Assembly (NCBI RefSeq): GCF_002933295.1
Contig: NZ_PSSW01000004.1
Coordinates: 310,001-374,000 of the forward strand
Source of the DNA: Marinobacter flavimaris
GTDB taxonomy: Bacteria > Pseudomonadota > Gammaproteobacteria > Pseudomonadales > Oleiphilaceae
Reading direction: 5' to 3'
Length of the DNA stretch: 64,000 nucleotides
Shown piece by piece: positions 18,498-27,901 of the stretch. The notes beneath the pieces were generated by a model. It did not search any database. It was given only the letters and a program-made list of their open reading frames with translations, and was not told the DNA's origin. Numbering within the stretch: the first letter of the stretch is position 1; each line of letters begins with the position of its first letter. The translations under genes and the position numbers were made by a program.

Positions 18498-19267
18498 TCG
18501 CGGACTTCTATGCCCTGAGCCTTCATGAAGGCCTTCGCTTCAGGAATGGTGTGCTGTCCGAAGTGAAAGATTGACGCCGCCAATACCGCATCGGCACCGC
18601 CCTGAGTCACGCCATCAGCCAGGTGCTGCAGCTCTCCGACACCGCCTGAGGCAATCACCGGCACAATCACAGCATCGCTGATGGCTTTGGTCAGCCCGAG
18701 ATCAAATCCGATCTTGGTGCCGTCCCGGTCCATGCTGGTCAGCAGTAACTCACCAGCGCCCATTTCCACCATCTTGCGGGCCCATTCCACGGCATCCAGC
18801 CCTGTGGGCTTGCGGCCACCGTGGGTAAAGATTTCCCACCGGGGCTCCTCGCCCTGTTCACTCACCCGCTTGGCATCAATGGCCACCACGATGCACTGGC
18901 TGCCAAAGCGGTCCGCCGCTTCCCGGACAAACTCCGGGTTGAACACGGCTGCGGTATTGATCGACACCTTGTCTGCGCCGGCATTCAGGAGCTTGCGTAT
19001 GTCATCCACGGTACGCACACCACCGCCGACAGTCAGCGGAATGAAGACTTCCGCCGCCATTCGTTCAACGGTCTCGTAGGTGGTGTCACGGCTCTCATGG
19101 CTGGCCGTGATGTCGAGGAAGGTGATTTCATCGGCACCCTGCTCATTGTAACGACGGGCCACTTCCACCGGGTCGCCGGCATCGCGGATATCAACGAAAT
19201 TGACGCCCTTCACCACGCGGCCTTTATCGACATCGAGGCAGGGAATGATGCGTTTCGCCAGAGCCAT
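18494..19267 (-). CDS. hisF: Imidazole glycerol phosphate synthase cyclase subunit HisF
   Basis: HisF uses ammonia from HisH to convert PRFAR to imidazole glycerol phosphate and AICAR. The 257-residue (beta/alpha)8 barrel has the catalytic aspartates in [15 protein letters not shown] (Asp12) and [10 protein letters not shown] (about 131), plus [11 protein letters not shown] at the phosphate site. It is the last gene of the hisB-H-A-F run on the minus strand, nine bases after hisA. Confidence 0.97.
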   Translation of the reverse strand: MALAKRIIPCLDVDKGRVVKGVNFVDIRDAGDPVEVARRYNEQGADEITFLDITASHESRDTTYETVERMAAEVFIPLTVGGGVRTVDDIRKLLNAGADKVSINTAAVFNPEFVREAADRFGSQCIVVAIDAKRVSEQGEEPRWEIFTHGGRKPTGLDAVEWARKMVEMGAGELLLTSMDRDGTKIGFDLGLTKAISDAVIVPVIASGGVGELQHLADGVTQGGADAVLAASIFHFGQHTIPEAKAFMKAQGIEVRD

Positions 19268-19276
19268 AAGCCGCCC

Positions 19277-20014
19277 TTACCCCTTCAGACCGTCGCAGAA
19301 AGCCTGCGCTTCAGCGACATCCAGGGTGCCTTCATAGATCGCACGACCCGTGATGGCACCAAGGATGCCCTTGTCCGCCACGGTAGCCAGGCGTTTCAGA
19401 TCATCCATATTGGTCACGCCACCAGAGGCGATAACCGGAATTCCGCCCTCTTCTGCCAGTGCGGCTGTTGCTTCCACATTAACGCCCTGCATCATGCCGT
19501 CTCGGCTGATATCGGTGTACACAATCGCGTCCACGCCGTCGTTGGCAAAGCGCTTGGCAAGATCGGTAGCCATCACTTCCGAGACCTCCGCCCAGCCATC
19601 GGTGGCCACGCGGCCGTCTTTGGCGTCCAGGCCGACGATGATGTGACCCGGGAATTTTTTGCACATCTCAGTGACAAATTCCGGCTCCTTCACCGCCTTG
19701 GTGCCAATGATGACCCACTGCACACCGGCCTTCAGGTAGGCTTCGATGGTTTCTGCCGACCGGATACCGCCACCGATCTGGATGGGAAGATCCGGGTATT
19801 TACGGGCAATGGCCTGGACAATCTCGCCGTTGACCGGCTCACCGGCAAACGCGCCGTTCAGGTCAACCAGGTGCAGCCGGCGGGCGCCGGCTTCCACCCA
19901 GCGAGTGGCCATATTGACAGGATCGTCACCAAACACCGTGGAGTCGTCCATCCGGCCCTGACGCAGGCGTACACATTTACCGTCTTTCAGATCGATTGCA
20001 GGAATTATCAGCAT
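19277..20014 (-). CDS. hisA: Phosphoribosylformimino-AICAR-P isomerase HisA
   Basis: HisA catalyses the Amadori rearrangement of ProFAR to PRFAR in histidine synthesis. The 245-residue barrel has Asp8 in [20 protein letters not shown] in the first half and [12 protein letters not shown] in the second. The start overlaps the end of hisH by seven bases, so translation is probably coupled. Confidence 0.97.
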   Translation of the reverse strand: MLIIPAIDLKDGKCVRLRQGRMDDSTVFGDDPVNMATRWVEAGARRLHLVDLNGAFAGEPVNGEIVQAIARKYPDLPIQIGGGIRSAETIEAYLKAGVQWVIIGTKAVKEPEFVTEMCKKFPGHIIVGLDAKDGRVATDGWAEVSEVMATDLAKRFANDGVDAIVYTDISRDGMMQGVNVEATAALAEEGGIPVIASGGVTNMDDLKRLATVADKGILGAITGRAIYEGTLDVAEAQAFCDGLKG

Positions 20015-20649
20015 TTTCCAGTCCAGTTTGTAAAATTCTCGAGCAACTGCAGGCCCGCCCGGGCACTTTTCTCCGGGTGGAATTGCACTGCAAAAATATT
20101 GTCTCGCGCGACTGCTGCCGCAAGGTCCACCCCATAGCGGGTGCGGCCTGCCATATCGGCGTTGCCCTCGGCTTCTGCGTAGAAGCTGTGCACGAAGTAG
20201 AAACGGTCACCCTCGGGAATGTTATGCCAAAGGGGGTGATCAATGGTCTGCTGCACCTGGTTCCAGCCCATGTGGGGCACTTTCAGGCGCTCGCCGTTTT
20301 CCGTGAGGTGGTCACCGAAATAGCGTACTTGCGAAGGAAACAGGCCGATGCAGTCAACGCCGCCGTTCTCTTCACTGCGGGACATCAGGGCCTGCATGCC
20401 CACGCAGATGCCAAGAAACGGGCGATCCTGAGAGACCTCACGAACCAGATCCACTACCCCGAGACGATGCATTTCGGCCATACAGTCGCGAATGGCACCA
20501 ACGCCAGGGAGGATGACACGATCGGCTTCACGGATTTTTTCGGCGTTGTCGGTGACCAGCACGGTGGTGTCCGGGGCAACGTGCTCAACTGCTTTTTTGG
20601 CAGAGTGAAGATTGCCCATGCCGTAGTCGATAATGGCAACGGTTTTCAT
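20008..20649 (-). CDS. hisH: Imidazole glycerol phosphate synthase glutaminase HisH
   Basis: HisH supplies ammonia to HisF by hydrolysing glutamine. The class I amidotransferase motifs are present: Cys82 in [12 protein letters not shown] and the histidine and glutamate in VQFHPEKS. The start at 20649 gives [16 protein letters not shown], the family N-terminus, and has AAGGA 10 bases upstream; the longer reading from 20685 adds 12 unrelated residues. 213 residues is the usual length. Confidence 0.96.
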   Translation of the reverse strand: MKTVAIIDYGMGNLHSAKKAVEHVAPDTTVLVTDNAEKIREADRVILPGVGAIRDCMAEMHRLGVVDLVREVSQDRPFLGICVGMQALMSRSEENGGVDCIGLFPSQVRYFGDHLTENGERLKVPHMGWNQVQQTIDHPLWHNIPEGDRFYFVHSFYAEAEGNADMAGRTRYGVDLAAAVARDNIFAVQFHPEKSARAGLQLLENFTNWTGKC

Positions 20650-20720
20650 GGTTGTTGCGGTGTCCTTGATTGACCGGTCAAACATGACCGGTTAAAGCGA
20701 GCCTTCTGACGACGAGGCGT

Positions 20721-21314
20721 TTACAGCGAACCCTTGGTAGACGGTGTAATACCGGCCATCCGCTCGTCCATTTCAATCGCCATACGCAGGGCACGGCCGA
20801 AGGCCTTGAACACGGTTTCAATCTGATGGTGGGTGTTTTTACCCTTCAGATTGTCGATGTGCAGGGTCACCATGGAATGGTTCACGAAGCCGTGGAAAAA
20901 CTCCTCGAACAGGTCGACGTCAAAGCCACCCACGGCACCGCGAGTGTACGGCACATCCATCATCAGGCCCGGGCGACCGGACAGATCGATAACGACTCGG
21001 GAGAGCGCCTCATCCAGCGGGACATAAGCGTGGCCGTAGCGGCGAATGCCCTTTTTGTCGCCAACCGCCTGTTTGAAGGCCTGGCCAAGGGTTATGCCGA
21101 TGTCTTCCACGGTGTGGTGGTCATCAATGTGCAGGTCGCCCTTCGAAACGATATTCAGATCCACCAGACCGTGGCGGGCGATCTGGTCCATCATGTGCTC
21201 CAGAAACGGCACGCCGGTATCGAAACTGGATTTGCCGGTTCCGTCGAGATCAATCTCAACGGTGATCTGGGTTTCAAGGGTATTTCTCTCTACCCGAGCC
21301 TTGCGTTCGGCCAT
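20721..21314 (-). CDS. hisB: Imidazoleglycerol-phosphate dehydratase HisB
   Basis: This is the monofunctional, manganese-dependent dehydratase. It has 197 residues, lacking the phosphatase domain of enteric HisB. Motifs: [29 protein letters not shown] and the second metal site near [11 protein letters not shown]. The start at 21314 ([10 protein letters not shown]) is preferred because CACGGAGTCCCC provides a ribosome-binding site and the length matches the family; nine residues are added if 21341 is used. It heads the his run, with 71 bases before hisH. Confidence 0.96.
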   Translation of the reverse strand: MAERKARVERNTLETQITVEIDLDGTGKSSFDTGVPFLEHMMDQIARHGLVDLNIVSKGDLHIDDHHTVEDIGITLGQAFKQAVGDKKGIRRYGHAYVPLDEALSRVVIDLSGRPGLMMDVPYTRGAVGGFDVDLFEEFFHGFVNHSMVTLHIDNLKGKNTHHQIETVFKAFGRALRMAIEMDERMAGITPSTKGSL

Positions 21315-21452
21315 GGGGACTCCGTGACAATTGAGCGGCATAAAGCCGGAAAAATTCGATCCGGCGATTATACCTTTTATGTCGGCTGGAGTCCCACAAC
21401 CGGTTTAATCGCTACGATAGCGAAGTGCAGGTATATGGCAGAAAGGGCTGCG

Positions 21453-21914
21453 TCAGAACGCCTTCTTCAGATTGTTCATGTAAGTGTCTACGAGGCTGTT
21501 GAACTCGTGCTTGATAACCGGGCTGATGGCCAACTTGAGCAGGCTGGGCAGGGGCACAGTCAACTCTGCGCTGGTCTGGAACTTCACGGCGGTGGCATTA
21601 TCGCCCTTGGACTTGATGGTCCAGGAACCACTCACGACGCCATTGCCCTCGCCCTTCACCGGCTCCCAGGTAATCTTGCCGGCGTCTTTGTCCGAGTGAT
21701 ATTTGCAAGCGTACACCGACTGGATGGCATGTTTGTCGACGCCCACTTTTTCCATTTCCCAACGGTAGGCGTTATCGCCAAGGTCGGTAAGTTTGTGGAC
21801 TTTCGGGAAGTGACTGGCTGAACGTGGCACATCCGCCAGCAAATCGAACACTTCATCATAGCTGCCCGGAATCTCAAGTTCGCGGTTCAGCTCAATCGAA
21901 ACGGTAATAGCCAC
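21453..21914 (-). CDS. SRPBCC (START-like) family protein
   Basis: A 153-residue protein with the polyketide cyclase/START-like fold pattern: ELEIPGSYDEVFDLLADVPRSA at the start, then LGDNAYRWEMEKVGV and SGSWTIKSKGDNATAVKF. The GTG at 21914 has AAGGAG six bases upstream; a TTG at 21920 directly abuts that site and is less likely. Proteins of this type bind hydrophobic ligands; the ligand here is unknown. It is monocistronic on the minus strand upstream of hisB. Confidence 0.8.
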   Translation of the reverse strand: MAITVSIELNRELEIPGSYDEVFDLLADVPRSASHFPKVHKLTDLGDNAYRWEMEKVGVDKHAIQSVYACKYHSDKDAGKITWEPVKGEGNGVVSGSWTIKSKGDNATAVKFQTSAELTVPLPSLLKLAISPVIKHEFNSLVDTYMNNLKKAF

Positions 21915-22107
21915 GGCCAACTCCTTCTTGTGTTTATAGGTATCAATGTAGTCCGAAAATCAGGGTCGTGTATTTTGGCCCAACACTACCGCATTGTCAT
22001 ACTCCCGCGCTGTTAATTTGTTAACCCTGCGTTATCCTTTGGGTCATTAGCGTCGGTATTCACAGCGAATACTGCAAGCTCCTAAAAATAGGAAGGAAGC
22101 CTGAATC

Positions 22108-24273
22108 ATGAAAGCCGTCCGTTATGTGCTGATTGCCATCGTTGCACTGATCGTTCTTGCCGTGGCTGCCGTTGCCATCGCCATGGCCGTGATCAACCCC
22201 AACGATTACAAACCGCAGATTGAACAGGCCGTTGAGGATGCCACGAACCTGGATCTGGTCCTTGAAGGCGACATCGGCTGGTCTTTTATCCCACTTGGCC
22301 TTGAGCTGAATTCCGTAGAGGCCACCCTGGAAGGTGACCGCTTTGTTGCCCTTGAGCAACTGGTGGCCCAGATCGATTTCTGGTCACTGATTGCCATGTC
22401 CCCGAGGGTGAATACCTTCGTACTGGACGGGCTGGACGCCCGACTCGAAGTGGACGAACAGGGCAACGGCAACTGGACCCGCATTATGCCCGAGAAGGCG
22501 GCGGGAGCGGCAACCGAGGAAACGGCCGGAACCCAGGATGAACAGGCACAAGAGAGCGAGGGCGCCGGCGGCGAGCCTCTGAACTTCAACGTTGAAAACG
22601 TTCAGATCAGCAACGCCCAGGTGCACTACACCGACAAGAGCACCGGCCAGTCGGTCACGCTGGAGAACTTCACCGTCAACGCCAGCAACATTACTCTGGG
22701 CTCCGAGTTCCCGCTGGAAATCGGGTTCCGGGTAGCCACCACCCAGCCCACGTTTGAAGTGGATGGCAATATCAGCGCCCGCCTCGCCGCCAACGAGGCT
22801 CTCAACGAGTTCGCCGTATCCGGTCTGAATGCCGTGTTTGACATGACCGGAGAGCCGTTCGGTGGCAAAGAGGTCACGGCTGAACTGGCGGGCTCTGCCA
22901 GGGCGAACCTGGAAAACGAGACCGCTAACCTGAGCGGCTTTACCGCCAGCCTGGCCAACCTGAACCTGTCGACCGATCTTGACGTTACCGGATTCGGCGA
23001 CAAGCCAACCCTGAGCGGCGAGATCTCCATCGCCGAGTTCTCGCTGAAGGATCTTCTGAACAACCTCGGCCAGCCCCCGGTGGAAACCAGCGATCCGGAC
23101 GTACTTGAAGCCATCGCCTTCTCCACCGGTATTGGCGGTCCGGCCGGCAAGGTGGAGCTCACCGACCTGACCATCAAACTGGATGACACCACCTTCACTG
23201 GTTCCGGCAGTTACAACCTTGCCGACACAGGCGTTGTCTTCCAGCTCCAGGGCGACCAGTTGAATGCCGACCGATACCTGCCACCAAAAGCGGAAGGAGA
23301 GGCGGAGGAAGCACCCGCATCCCAGGAAACCGCTGCAGCCGGACCCGAAGGCGACCTTCTGCCCCTGGAGACCATTCGCAGCCTGCTGCTGGATATTGAT
23401 CTGGGACTCGGCCAGCTGATCGTCAGCAACCTGACTATCAACGAAATCAAAGCCAGCACCACCGCGAAAAACGGCCTGCTCAAGGTTGATGAGTTCAGCG
23501 GCAAACTGTACGAGGGCAGCTTTGGTGCCAACGTGACCATCGACGCCCGCAGCGACAATCCGAAATGGACCGTTGGCTCAGACGTAACCAATGTACAGAC
23601 CCTGCCTTTGCTCACCGATCTGGCAGAAGTGGATATGCTCGCCGGCGGGGCAAATCTCAAAGTGAACGCCAACACCTCTGGCAACCGGATCTCGGCACTG
23701 CGCAGCAATGCTGACGGACAGATCAGCTTCAACCTCGCAGAGGGCGAGTTCCGCCGAATGAACCTCACACGCATGGCCTGCCAGGGCATCGCTCTGGTCA
23801 ACCAGGATGAGCTGACGACCACCGATTGGGGCACTACCACGCCGTTCAACGACATGCGCGGCACCCTGGAAATCAACGGCAACAGCCTCAACAACACAGA
23901 TCTCGTGGCGGCGCTGGCCGGCATGCGCCTCGAGGGCAATGGCACGGTGGATCTGGCCCTGAGCGAACTGGATTATGAGGTTGGGCTAAGAGTCGTTGGT
24001 GAAATCCACCGGGACAACGCCTGCCGCGTTACCGAATATGTAGAAAACGCGGTTATTCCCGTGGAGTGCCGTGGCAACTTCGCCGAGGACCCGGCAGGAC
24101 TTTGCTCCTTTGACGGCTCCCGCTTCCGGGACACCCTGAAGACCATCGCCGAAAATGCCGCCAAGGCGAAAGCCCGTGAGGAAGTGGACAAGGCAAAAGC
24201 CAAGGCGGAAGAGAAGGTTAAAGAAAAGGTGCAGGAACAGATCGGCGACAAACTCAAAGGACTGTTCAACTGA
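22108..24273 (+). CDS. AsmA family protein
   Basis: A 721-residue AsmA-like protein with one N-terminal membrane segment (about 5-29) and a large periplasmic body. The N-terminal AsmA signature is visible in INPNDYKPQIEQAVEDAT. There is an acidic low-complexity linker at about 130-155 (E, A, T rich) and a second one around 395-415. The C-terminal AsmA domain contains ANTSGNRISALRSNADGQIS, and the tail is a Lys/Glu-rich helix (about 685-715). AsmA-type proteins are proposed to carry lipids between membranes. The stop overlaps the mutY start (TGATG). Confidence 0.92.
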   Translation: MKAVRYVLIAIVALIVLAVAAVAIAMAVINPNDYKPQIEQAVEDATNLDLVLEGDIGWSFIPLGLELNSVEATLEGDRFVALEQLVAQIDFWSLIAMSPRVNTFVLDGLDARLEVDEQGNGNWTRIMPEKAAGAATEETAGTQDEQAQESEGAGGEPLNFNVENVQISNAQVHYTDKSTGQSVTLENFTVNASNITLGSEFPLEIGFRVATTQPTFEVDGNISARLAANEALNEFAVSGLNAVFDMTGEPFGGKEVTAELAGSARANLENETANLSGFTASLANLNLSTDLDVTGFGDKPTLSGEISIAEFSLKDLLNNLGQPPVETSDPDVLEAIAFSTGIGGPAGKVELTDLTIKLDDTTFTGSGSYNLADTGVVFQLQGDQLNADRYLPPKAEGEAEEAPASQETAAAGPEGDLLPLETIRSLLLDIDLGLGQLIVSNLTINEIKASTTAKNGLLKVDEFSGKLYEGSFGANVTIDARSDNPKWTVGSDVTNVQTLPLLTDLAEVDMLAGGANLKVNANTSGNRISALRSNADGQISFNLAEGEFRRMNLTRMACQGIALVNQDELTTTDWGTTTPFNDMRGTLEINGNSLNNTDLVAALAGMRLEGNGTVDLALSELDYEVGLRVVGEIHRDNACRVTEYVENAVIPVECRGNFAEDPAGLCSFDGSRFRDTLKTIAENAAKAKAREEVDKAKAKAEEKVKEKVQEQIGDKLKGLFN

Positions 24274-25340
24274 TGCCGGACAGCTTCGCCAACAAACTGC
24301 TCCAATGGTACGACTGCCACGGCCGGCATGACCTGCCGTGGCATCACAACCGGAATGCCTACCGTGTGTGGGTTTCCGAAATCATGCTGCAGCAGACACA
24401 GGTAACCACGGTTATCCCCTACTTCGAAGCGTTCATGGAACGCTTCCCGGACGTTCATGCCCTGGCCGAAGCCCCGGTGGATGATGTGCTCAGCCACTGG
24501 TCCGGCCTTGGTTACTACGCCAGGGCCCGCAACCTGCAGAAAGCCGCCCAGACGGTGGTGCGCGAGTTCGATGGTGAGTTCCCGCAAACCCAGGAGGAGC
24601 TTGAATCCCTGACCGGCATTGGCCGCTCCACAGCCGCCGCCATATTGGCCCAGGCCTTCGGCATTCGCGCCGCCATACTGGATGGCAATGTGAAACGGGT
24701 GCTGGCACGCTACCATGCCATCCCCGGCTGGCCCGGCCAGACAGCCGTGCTTAACCAGCTGTGGCAACGGGCCGAAGAGCACACTCCGGAACAGCGGGTG
24801 CGCGACTACACCCAGGGCATTATGGATCTCGGCGCCATGGTGTGTACCCGCAGCCGCCCGGCCTGCGAGAGCTGCCCGCTGCAAGAGGGCTGCAGAGCCT
24901 ACGCCCAGGGTGAAACCTCACTCTACCCCGGCTCCAAACCGAAAAAGGCCAAGCCGGAGAAATCCACCTGGATGGTGATTCTTGAGGATGGCGAGGGGCG
25001 CATTCTGCTTGAGCGTCGCCCGCCCAGTGGCATCTGGGGCGGCCTCTGGAGCCTGCCGGAACTAGACCCGGCCTACGGAGCCGATGAGCTTCAGGAAGCC
25101 TGCGAACAGAGCCTGGGGCTGGATTGCGCAGAACCAGAGCTTATCAACGGCTTTCGACATACCTTTTCCCATTACCACCTGCACATACAGCCCGCCCGAC
25201 TAAACGTCACCGGCGGCGCCAACACCGTTGCAGACAAGGATCATCTGAAATGGCTACACCGCCATGAAGCCCTGAACCTCGGCCTGCCTGCTCCAATCCG
25301 GTCGCTGCTTACCGAACCGGAGCAAGCAGCTCTGCTTTGA
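24273..25340 (+). CDS. mutY: A/G-specific adenine glycosylase MutY
   Basis: MutY removes adenine mispaired with 8-oxoguanine. The 355-residue protein has Glu36 in WVSEIMLQQTQ, the helix-hairpin-helix LTGIGRSTAAAIL, catalytic Asp137 in LDGNVKRVLARY and the 4Fe-4S ligands Cys191, Cys198, Cys201 and Cys207 (C-X6-C-X2-C-X5-C). A C-terminal NUDIX-like 8-oxoG recognition domain starts at about 232. The ATG overlaps the stop of the AsmA gene by one base; yggX follows, as in many gammaproteobacteria. Confidence 0.97.
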   Translation: MPDSFANKLLQWYDCHGRHDLPWHHNRNAYRVWVSEIMLQQTQVTTVIPYFEAFMERFPDVHALAEAPVDDVLSHWSGLGYYARARNLQKAAQTVVREFDGEFPQTQEELESLTGIGRSTAAAILAQAFGIRAAILDGNVKRVLARYHAIPGWPGQTAVLNQLWQRAEEHTPEQRVRDYTQGIMDLGAMVCTRSRPACESCPLQEGCRAYAQGETSLYPGSKPKKAKPEKSTWMVILEDGEGRILLERRPPSGIWGGLWSLPELDPAYGADELQEACEQSLGLDCAEPELINGFRHTFSHYHLHIQPARLNVTGGANTVADKDHLKWLHRHEALNLGLPAPIRSLLTEPEQAALL

Positions 25341-25415
25341 TCCAGTGCGCTGGCCCCCTCAGCCGCAACGATCTGTTATCATCACCGCCAGCAACATTTG
25401 CCAACAGGAGCCATC

Positions 25416-25688
25416 ATGAGCCGTACTGTTTTCTGCCGCAAATACCAGAAAGAACTGGAAGGCCTGGACTTCCCGCCCATGCCCGGCGCCAAGGGCCAGG
25501 ACATTTTCGAGAACATCTCGAAGCAGGCCTGGGAAGAATGGCAGGCCCAGCAGACCATGCTGATCAACGAAAAACACCTGAGCCTGATGGACCCCAACAC
25601 CCGCAAGTACCTGCAGGCGCAGATGGAACATTTTTTCAACAACGAACCGTTCGACAAGGCCGAGGGCTACGTTCCACCGGAACAATAA
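25416..25688 (+). CDS. yggX: Fe(II) trafficking/oxidative damage protein YggX
   Basis: A 90-residue YggX family protein with the conserved start [18 protein letters not shown] and later [17 protein letters not shown]. YggX protects Fe-S proteins from oxidative damage. The ATG at 25416 follows CAGGAG at good spacing; the upstream ATG at 25398 is not supported. Linkage to mutY is conserved and fits joint control by oxidative stress, which is an inference. Confidence 0.95.
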   Translation: MSRTVFCRKYQKELEGLDFPPMPGAKGQDIFENISKQAWEEWQAQQTMLINEKHLSLMDPNTRKYLQAQMEHFFNNEPFDKAEGYVPPEQ

Positions 25689-25749
25689 CCCCGGATTGAT
25701 CAAAGCCTGAGCATGCCTGAAAAGATTCAGAAATTTTTCCGGCCTAGCC

Positions 25750-25778
25750 TTGACTCAAAACATCGAAACCGGTTTAAT
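25750..25778 (+). promoter_or_regulatory. Sigma-70 promoter for tRNA-Phe
   Basis: TTGACT (25750-25755) and TTTAAT (25773-25778) are separated by exactly 17 bases; each matches the consensus at five of six positions. The following GC-rich AGCGCCCCG discriminator is typical of stable RNA promoters under stringent control. The tRNA begins 32 bases after the -10 box. Confidence 0.8.
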
Positions 25779-25809
25779 AGCGCCCCGTTGCACAGCAGTA
25801 GCGCAACAT

Positions 25810-25885
25810 GCCCGGATAGCTCAGTTGGTAGAGCAGGGGATTGAAAATCCCCGTGTCGGTGGTTCGATTCCGCCTCCGGGCACCA
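25810..25885 (+). tRNA. tRNA-Phe (GAA)
   Basis: A 76-base cloverleaf: acceptor stem GCCCGGA paired with TCCGGGC, D-arm AGCTCAGTTGGTAGAGC, anticodon stem GGGGA/TCCCC with loop TTGAAAA (anticodon GAA at 25843-25845), T-arm with GGTTCGATTCC, and an encoded CCA end. Confidence 0.97.
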
Positions 25886-25901
25886 TTAAGAATTCAGACA
25901 G

Positions 25902-25930
25902 AACCCGCCTTGTGCGGGTTTTGTTGTTTC
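25902..25930 (+). terminator. Terminator after tRNA-Phe
   Basis: AACCCGC, loop CTTGT, GCGGGTT, followed by TTGTTGTTT. It lies 16 bases after the tRNA CCA end. Confidence 0.85.
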
Positions 25931-25950
25931 TGACGCCCTAGAAAGCCGAC

Positions 25951-26139
25951 TCATGCTGGGATTCTTTGGGCATTGCTAGTCCTGGGATCAATGCGCTCTT
26001 CCATCAACCGTCGCTCACACATGGCCCTTTTCAGTTCCGAGTAATTGGTGGGGCTCGGATCTTCTTTGTAGCGCTCCTGGGCCAGTCTCGCCAGGTCGCA
26101 CTTATCAAGCCACTTCTCAATCAACTCTGCAGTCTTCAT
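25951..26139 (-). CDS. Small hypothetical protein, 62 aa
   Basis: Not recognised. The ATG at 26139 is preceded by CGAGGTGG, a convincing ribosome-binding site; an upstream in-frame GTG (26145) lies within that site. The product is hydrophilic and mostly helical in character (KTAELIEKWLDKCDLARLAQ), charged, with two cysteines, no signal and no membrane segment. It is convergent with the tRNA-Phe unit. Length and the good start make it probably real, but no function can be given. Confidence 0.5.
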   Translation of the reverse strand: MKTAELIEKWLDKCDLARLAQERYKEDPSPTNYSELKRAMCERRLMEERIDPRTSNAQRIPA

Positions 26140-26254
26140 AGCCACCTCGTTTCGTTGAATTTACCCGGTCAGCATAAAGTCTCTGCCACAGAGCTATCTC
26201 GGTTGTTTTTCGCATGAATTGTGGCGAAACATGGAGTGCATTGAGGATCAGAAA

Positions 26255-26282
26255 TGAAAAAGCCCGCTTCATGCGGGCTTTG
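26255..26282 (-). terminator. Terminator after the universal stress gene
   Basis: AAAGCCCGC, loop ATGAA (minus-strand reading), GCGGGCTTTTT. On the minus strand the T-run follows the stem; it lies 23 bases after the usp stop codon. Confidence 0.85.
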
Positions 26283-26305
26283 GAGAGTCTACCAAGTTTT
26301 GCCGG

Positions 26306-26746
26306 TTACTCACTAACCACCGTCACCGGACGATGGGCATGCCTGACGACCTTCTCGCTCACACTGCCAAGAGTGAGGCTTCTCAACGTAGAGTCGCCGC
26401 GGCGCCCCAGAAACATATGGGAGCCGGGATGTTCATCGAGGTACTCGACGATTTCCTTGGCCGGATCACCCTTTAGCAGGACTTCTTCCGCCGGCTCAAC
26501 AATCCCGCTTACCGCCTGCTTCGCGGCATCAAATGCCTTGCGTCCGTATTCGCTGGCTTGTTCGTCAATGTCACTCTGCGGTATGCCACTTACGATCAGT
26601 CTCTCGAGCTTGGTACCGGGGAAGACGGCAAGCAGTTTGAGTGGCTGGCTCGTCGCTTTGGCAAACTCTGCTGCCATTTTGGCGGCGTGTGATGAATGCT
26701 CCGAACCGTCACACGCGACTACGATGCTTTGATTTCCATTTGCCAT
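26306..26746 (-). CDS. Universal stress protein (UspA family)
   Basis: A 146-residue single-domain Usp. It starts with SIVVACDGSEHSSHAAKMAAE, has a middle EVLLKGDPAKEIVEYLDEHP, and ends with the ATP-binding pattern GRRGDSTLRSLTLGSVSEKV followed by HRPVTVVSE. The G-2X-G-9X-G(S/T) nucleotide motif is recognisable. The start at 26746 has AAGGAG upstream; eight extra residues from 26770 are not supported. Such proteins respond to starvation or stress; no specific partner is visible. Confidence 0.92.
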   Translation of the reverse strand: MANGNQSIVVACDGSEHSSHAAKMAAEFAKATSQPLKLLAVFPGTKLERLIVSGIPQSDIDEQASEYGRKAFDAAKQAVSGIVEPAEEVLLKGDPAKEIVEYLDEHPGSHMFLGRRGDSTLRSLTLGSVSEKVVRHAHRPVTVVSE

Positions 26747-26935
26747 GTCATCAACTCCTTTCCTGATCAATGTTTAACCAAACTAACATTGCTGCGACCA
26801 TACGAGGGTTGATTGAAATCAATTACAGCGGGATCGGTTTTATGGTCGAAGCGCATTTGTACCTATTGCCGGAACCTGTGGCACCATTAATCCTTGCGCT
26901 GCCGAGACGGCAATTGATGACAAGGAGTGATTGAA

Positions 26936-27898
26936 ATGCTGATGGCCATTGGGGCGATCATTGCAGGCCTGATTCTGCTGGTGTGGAGTGCGGACAAATT
27001 TGTGGAAGGCTCGGCTACCACAGCCAGCCACTTCGGTACGCCACCACTGCTCATCGGTATGGTTGTGGTGGGTTTCGGCACGTCTGCGCCAGAGATGGCC
27101 GTGTCTGCACTGGCGGCCTCGCAGGGTAATCCCGGTCTGGCTCTGGGCAACGCCTATGGCTCAAATATCACCAACATTGCGTTGATTCTGGGCATCACAG
27201 CCCTGCTGGCGCCGATCGCCGTTCACTCCCAGGTCATGCGAAAGGAGCTACCCATTCTCATTCTGGTCACCGCCTTTGCCGGCTGGCAACTGTGGGACGG
27301 AGATCTGAGCCGGATGGATGCCATCGGTCTGATGCTGGCTTTCGTTGTACTGATTGGCTGGAGCATCTACCAGGGCCTTCGGCAACCAGACGATGCTCTC
27401 GCTACAGAGATGACCGAAGAAGTGAACGCAATGCCAGTGCGCAAAGCCATTTTATGGCTGGTGGTCGGACTGCTGCTGTTGATTATCAGCTCCCGCATAC
27501 TGGTGTGGGGTGCGGTTGATCTGGCGACCACCTTTGGCATCAGCGATCTGGTTATCGGCCTGACCATCGTGGCCGTTGGTACATCACTTCCGGAACTTGC
27601 CTCATCCATCATTGCCGCCCGCAAAGGAGAGCATGATCTGGCCCTGGGCAACATTCTGGGTTCCAACCTGTTTAACACCCTTGCCGTCGTGGGGATTGCA
27701 GGACTGATTGCCCCCATGCCGGTGGCGCCAGAAGTGCTCACCCGTGACTTCCCGGTAATGGCTGCCCTCACCCTGGTTCTGTTTGCCATGTGCTATGGCT
27801 TCCGCGGGCCCGGACGTGTCAACCGGTTTGAAGGGAGCGCCCTGCTACTTGCCTTCGTGGCTTATACCGTGTATCTGTTGGCTTTTTCGGGAGCGTAA
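26936..27898 (+). CDS. Sodium/calcium exchanger family (CaCA) transporter
   Basis: A 320-residue inner-membrane protein with about ten membrane segments and the two internal alpha repeats of cation/Ca2+ exchangers: GFGTSAPEMAVSALAAS...GNAYGSNITNIAL and VGTSLPELASSIIAAR...GNILGSNLFNTLAV. It is like E. coli YrbG. The ATG at 26936 is eight bases after AAGGAG. A central hydrophilic loop (about 145-175) separates the halves. The ion specificity is not decided by sequence. A LysE-type exporter follows three bases after its stop. Confidence 0.92.
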   Translation: MLMAIGAIIAGLILLVWSADKFVEGSATTASHFGTPPLLIGMVVVGFGTSAPEMAVSALAASQGNPGLALGNAYGSNITNIALILGITALLAPIAVHSQVMRKELPILILVTAFAGWQLWDGDLSRMDAIGLMLAFVVLIGWSIYQGLRQPDDALATEMTEEVNAMPVRKAILWLVVGLLLLIISSRILVWGAVDLATTFGISDLVIGLTIVAVGTSLPELASSIIAARKGEHDLALGNILGSNLFNTLAVVGIAGLIAPMPVAPEVLTRDFPVMAALTLVLFAMCYGFRGPGRVNRFEGSALLLAFVAYTVYLLAFSGA

Positions 27899-27901
27899 AT
27901 C

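Noticed and set aside
18821..20137. 438-residue open frame antisense to hisF, hisA and hisH
   Set aside because: It spans three well-supported his genes on the opposite strand and has no family motif or ribosome-binding site.
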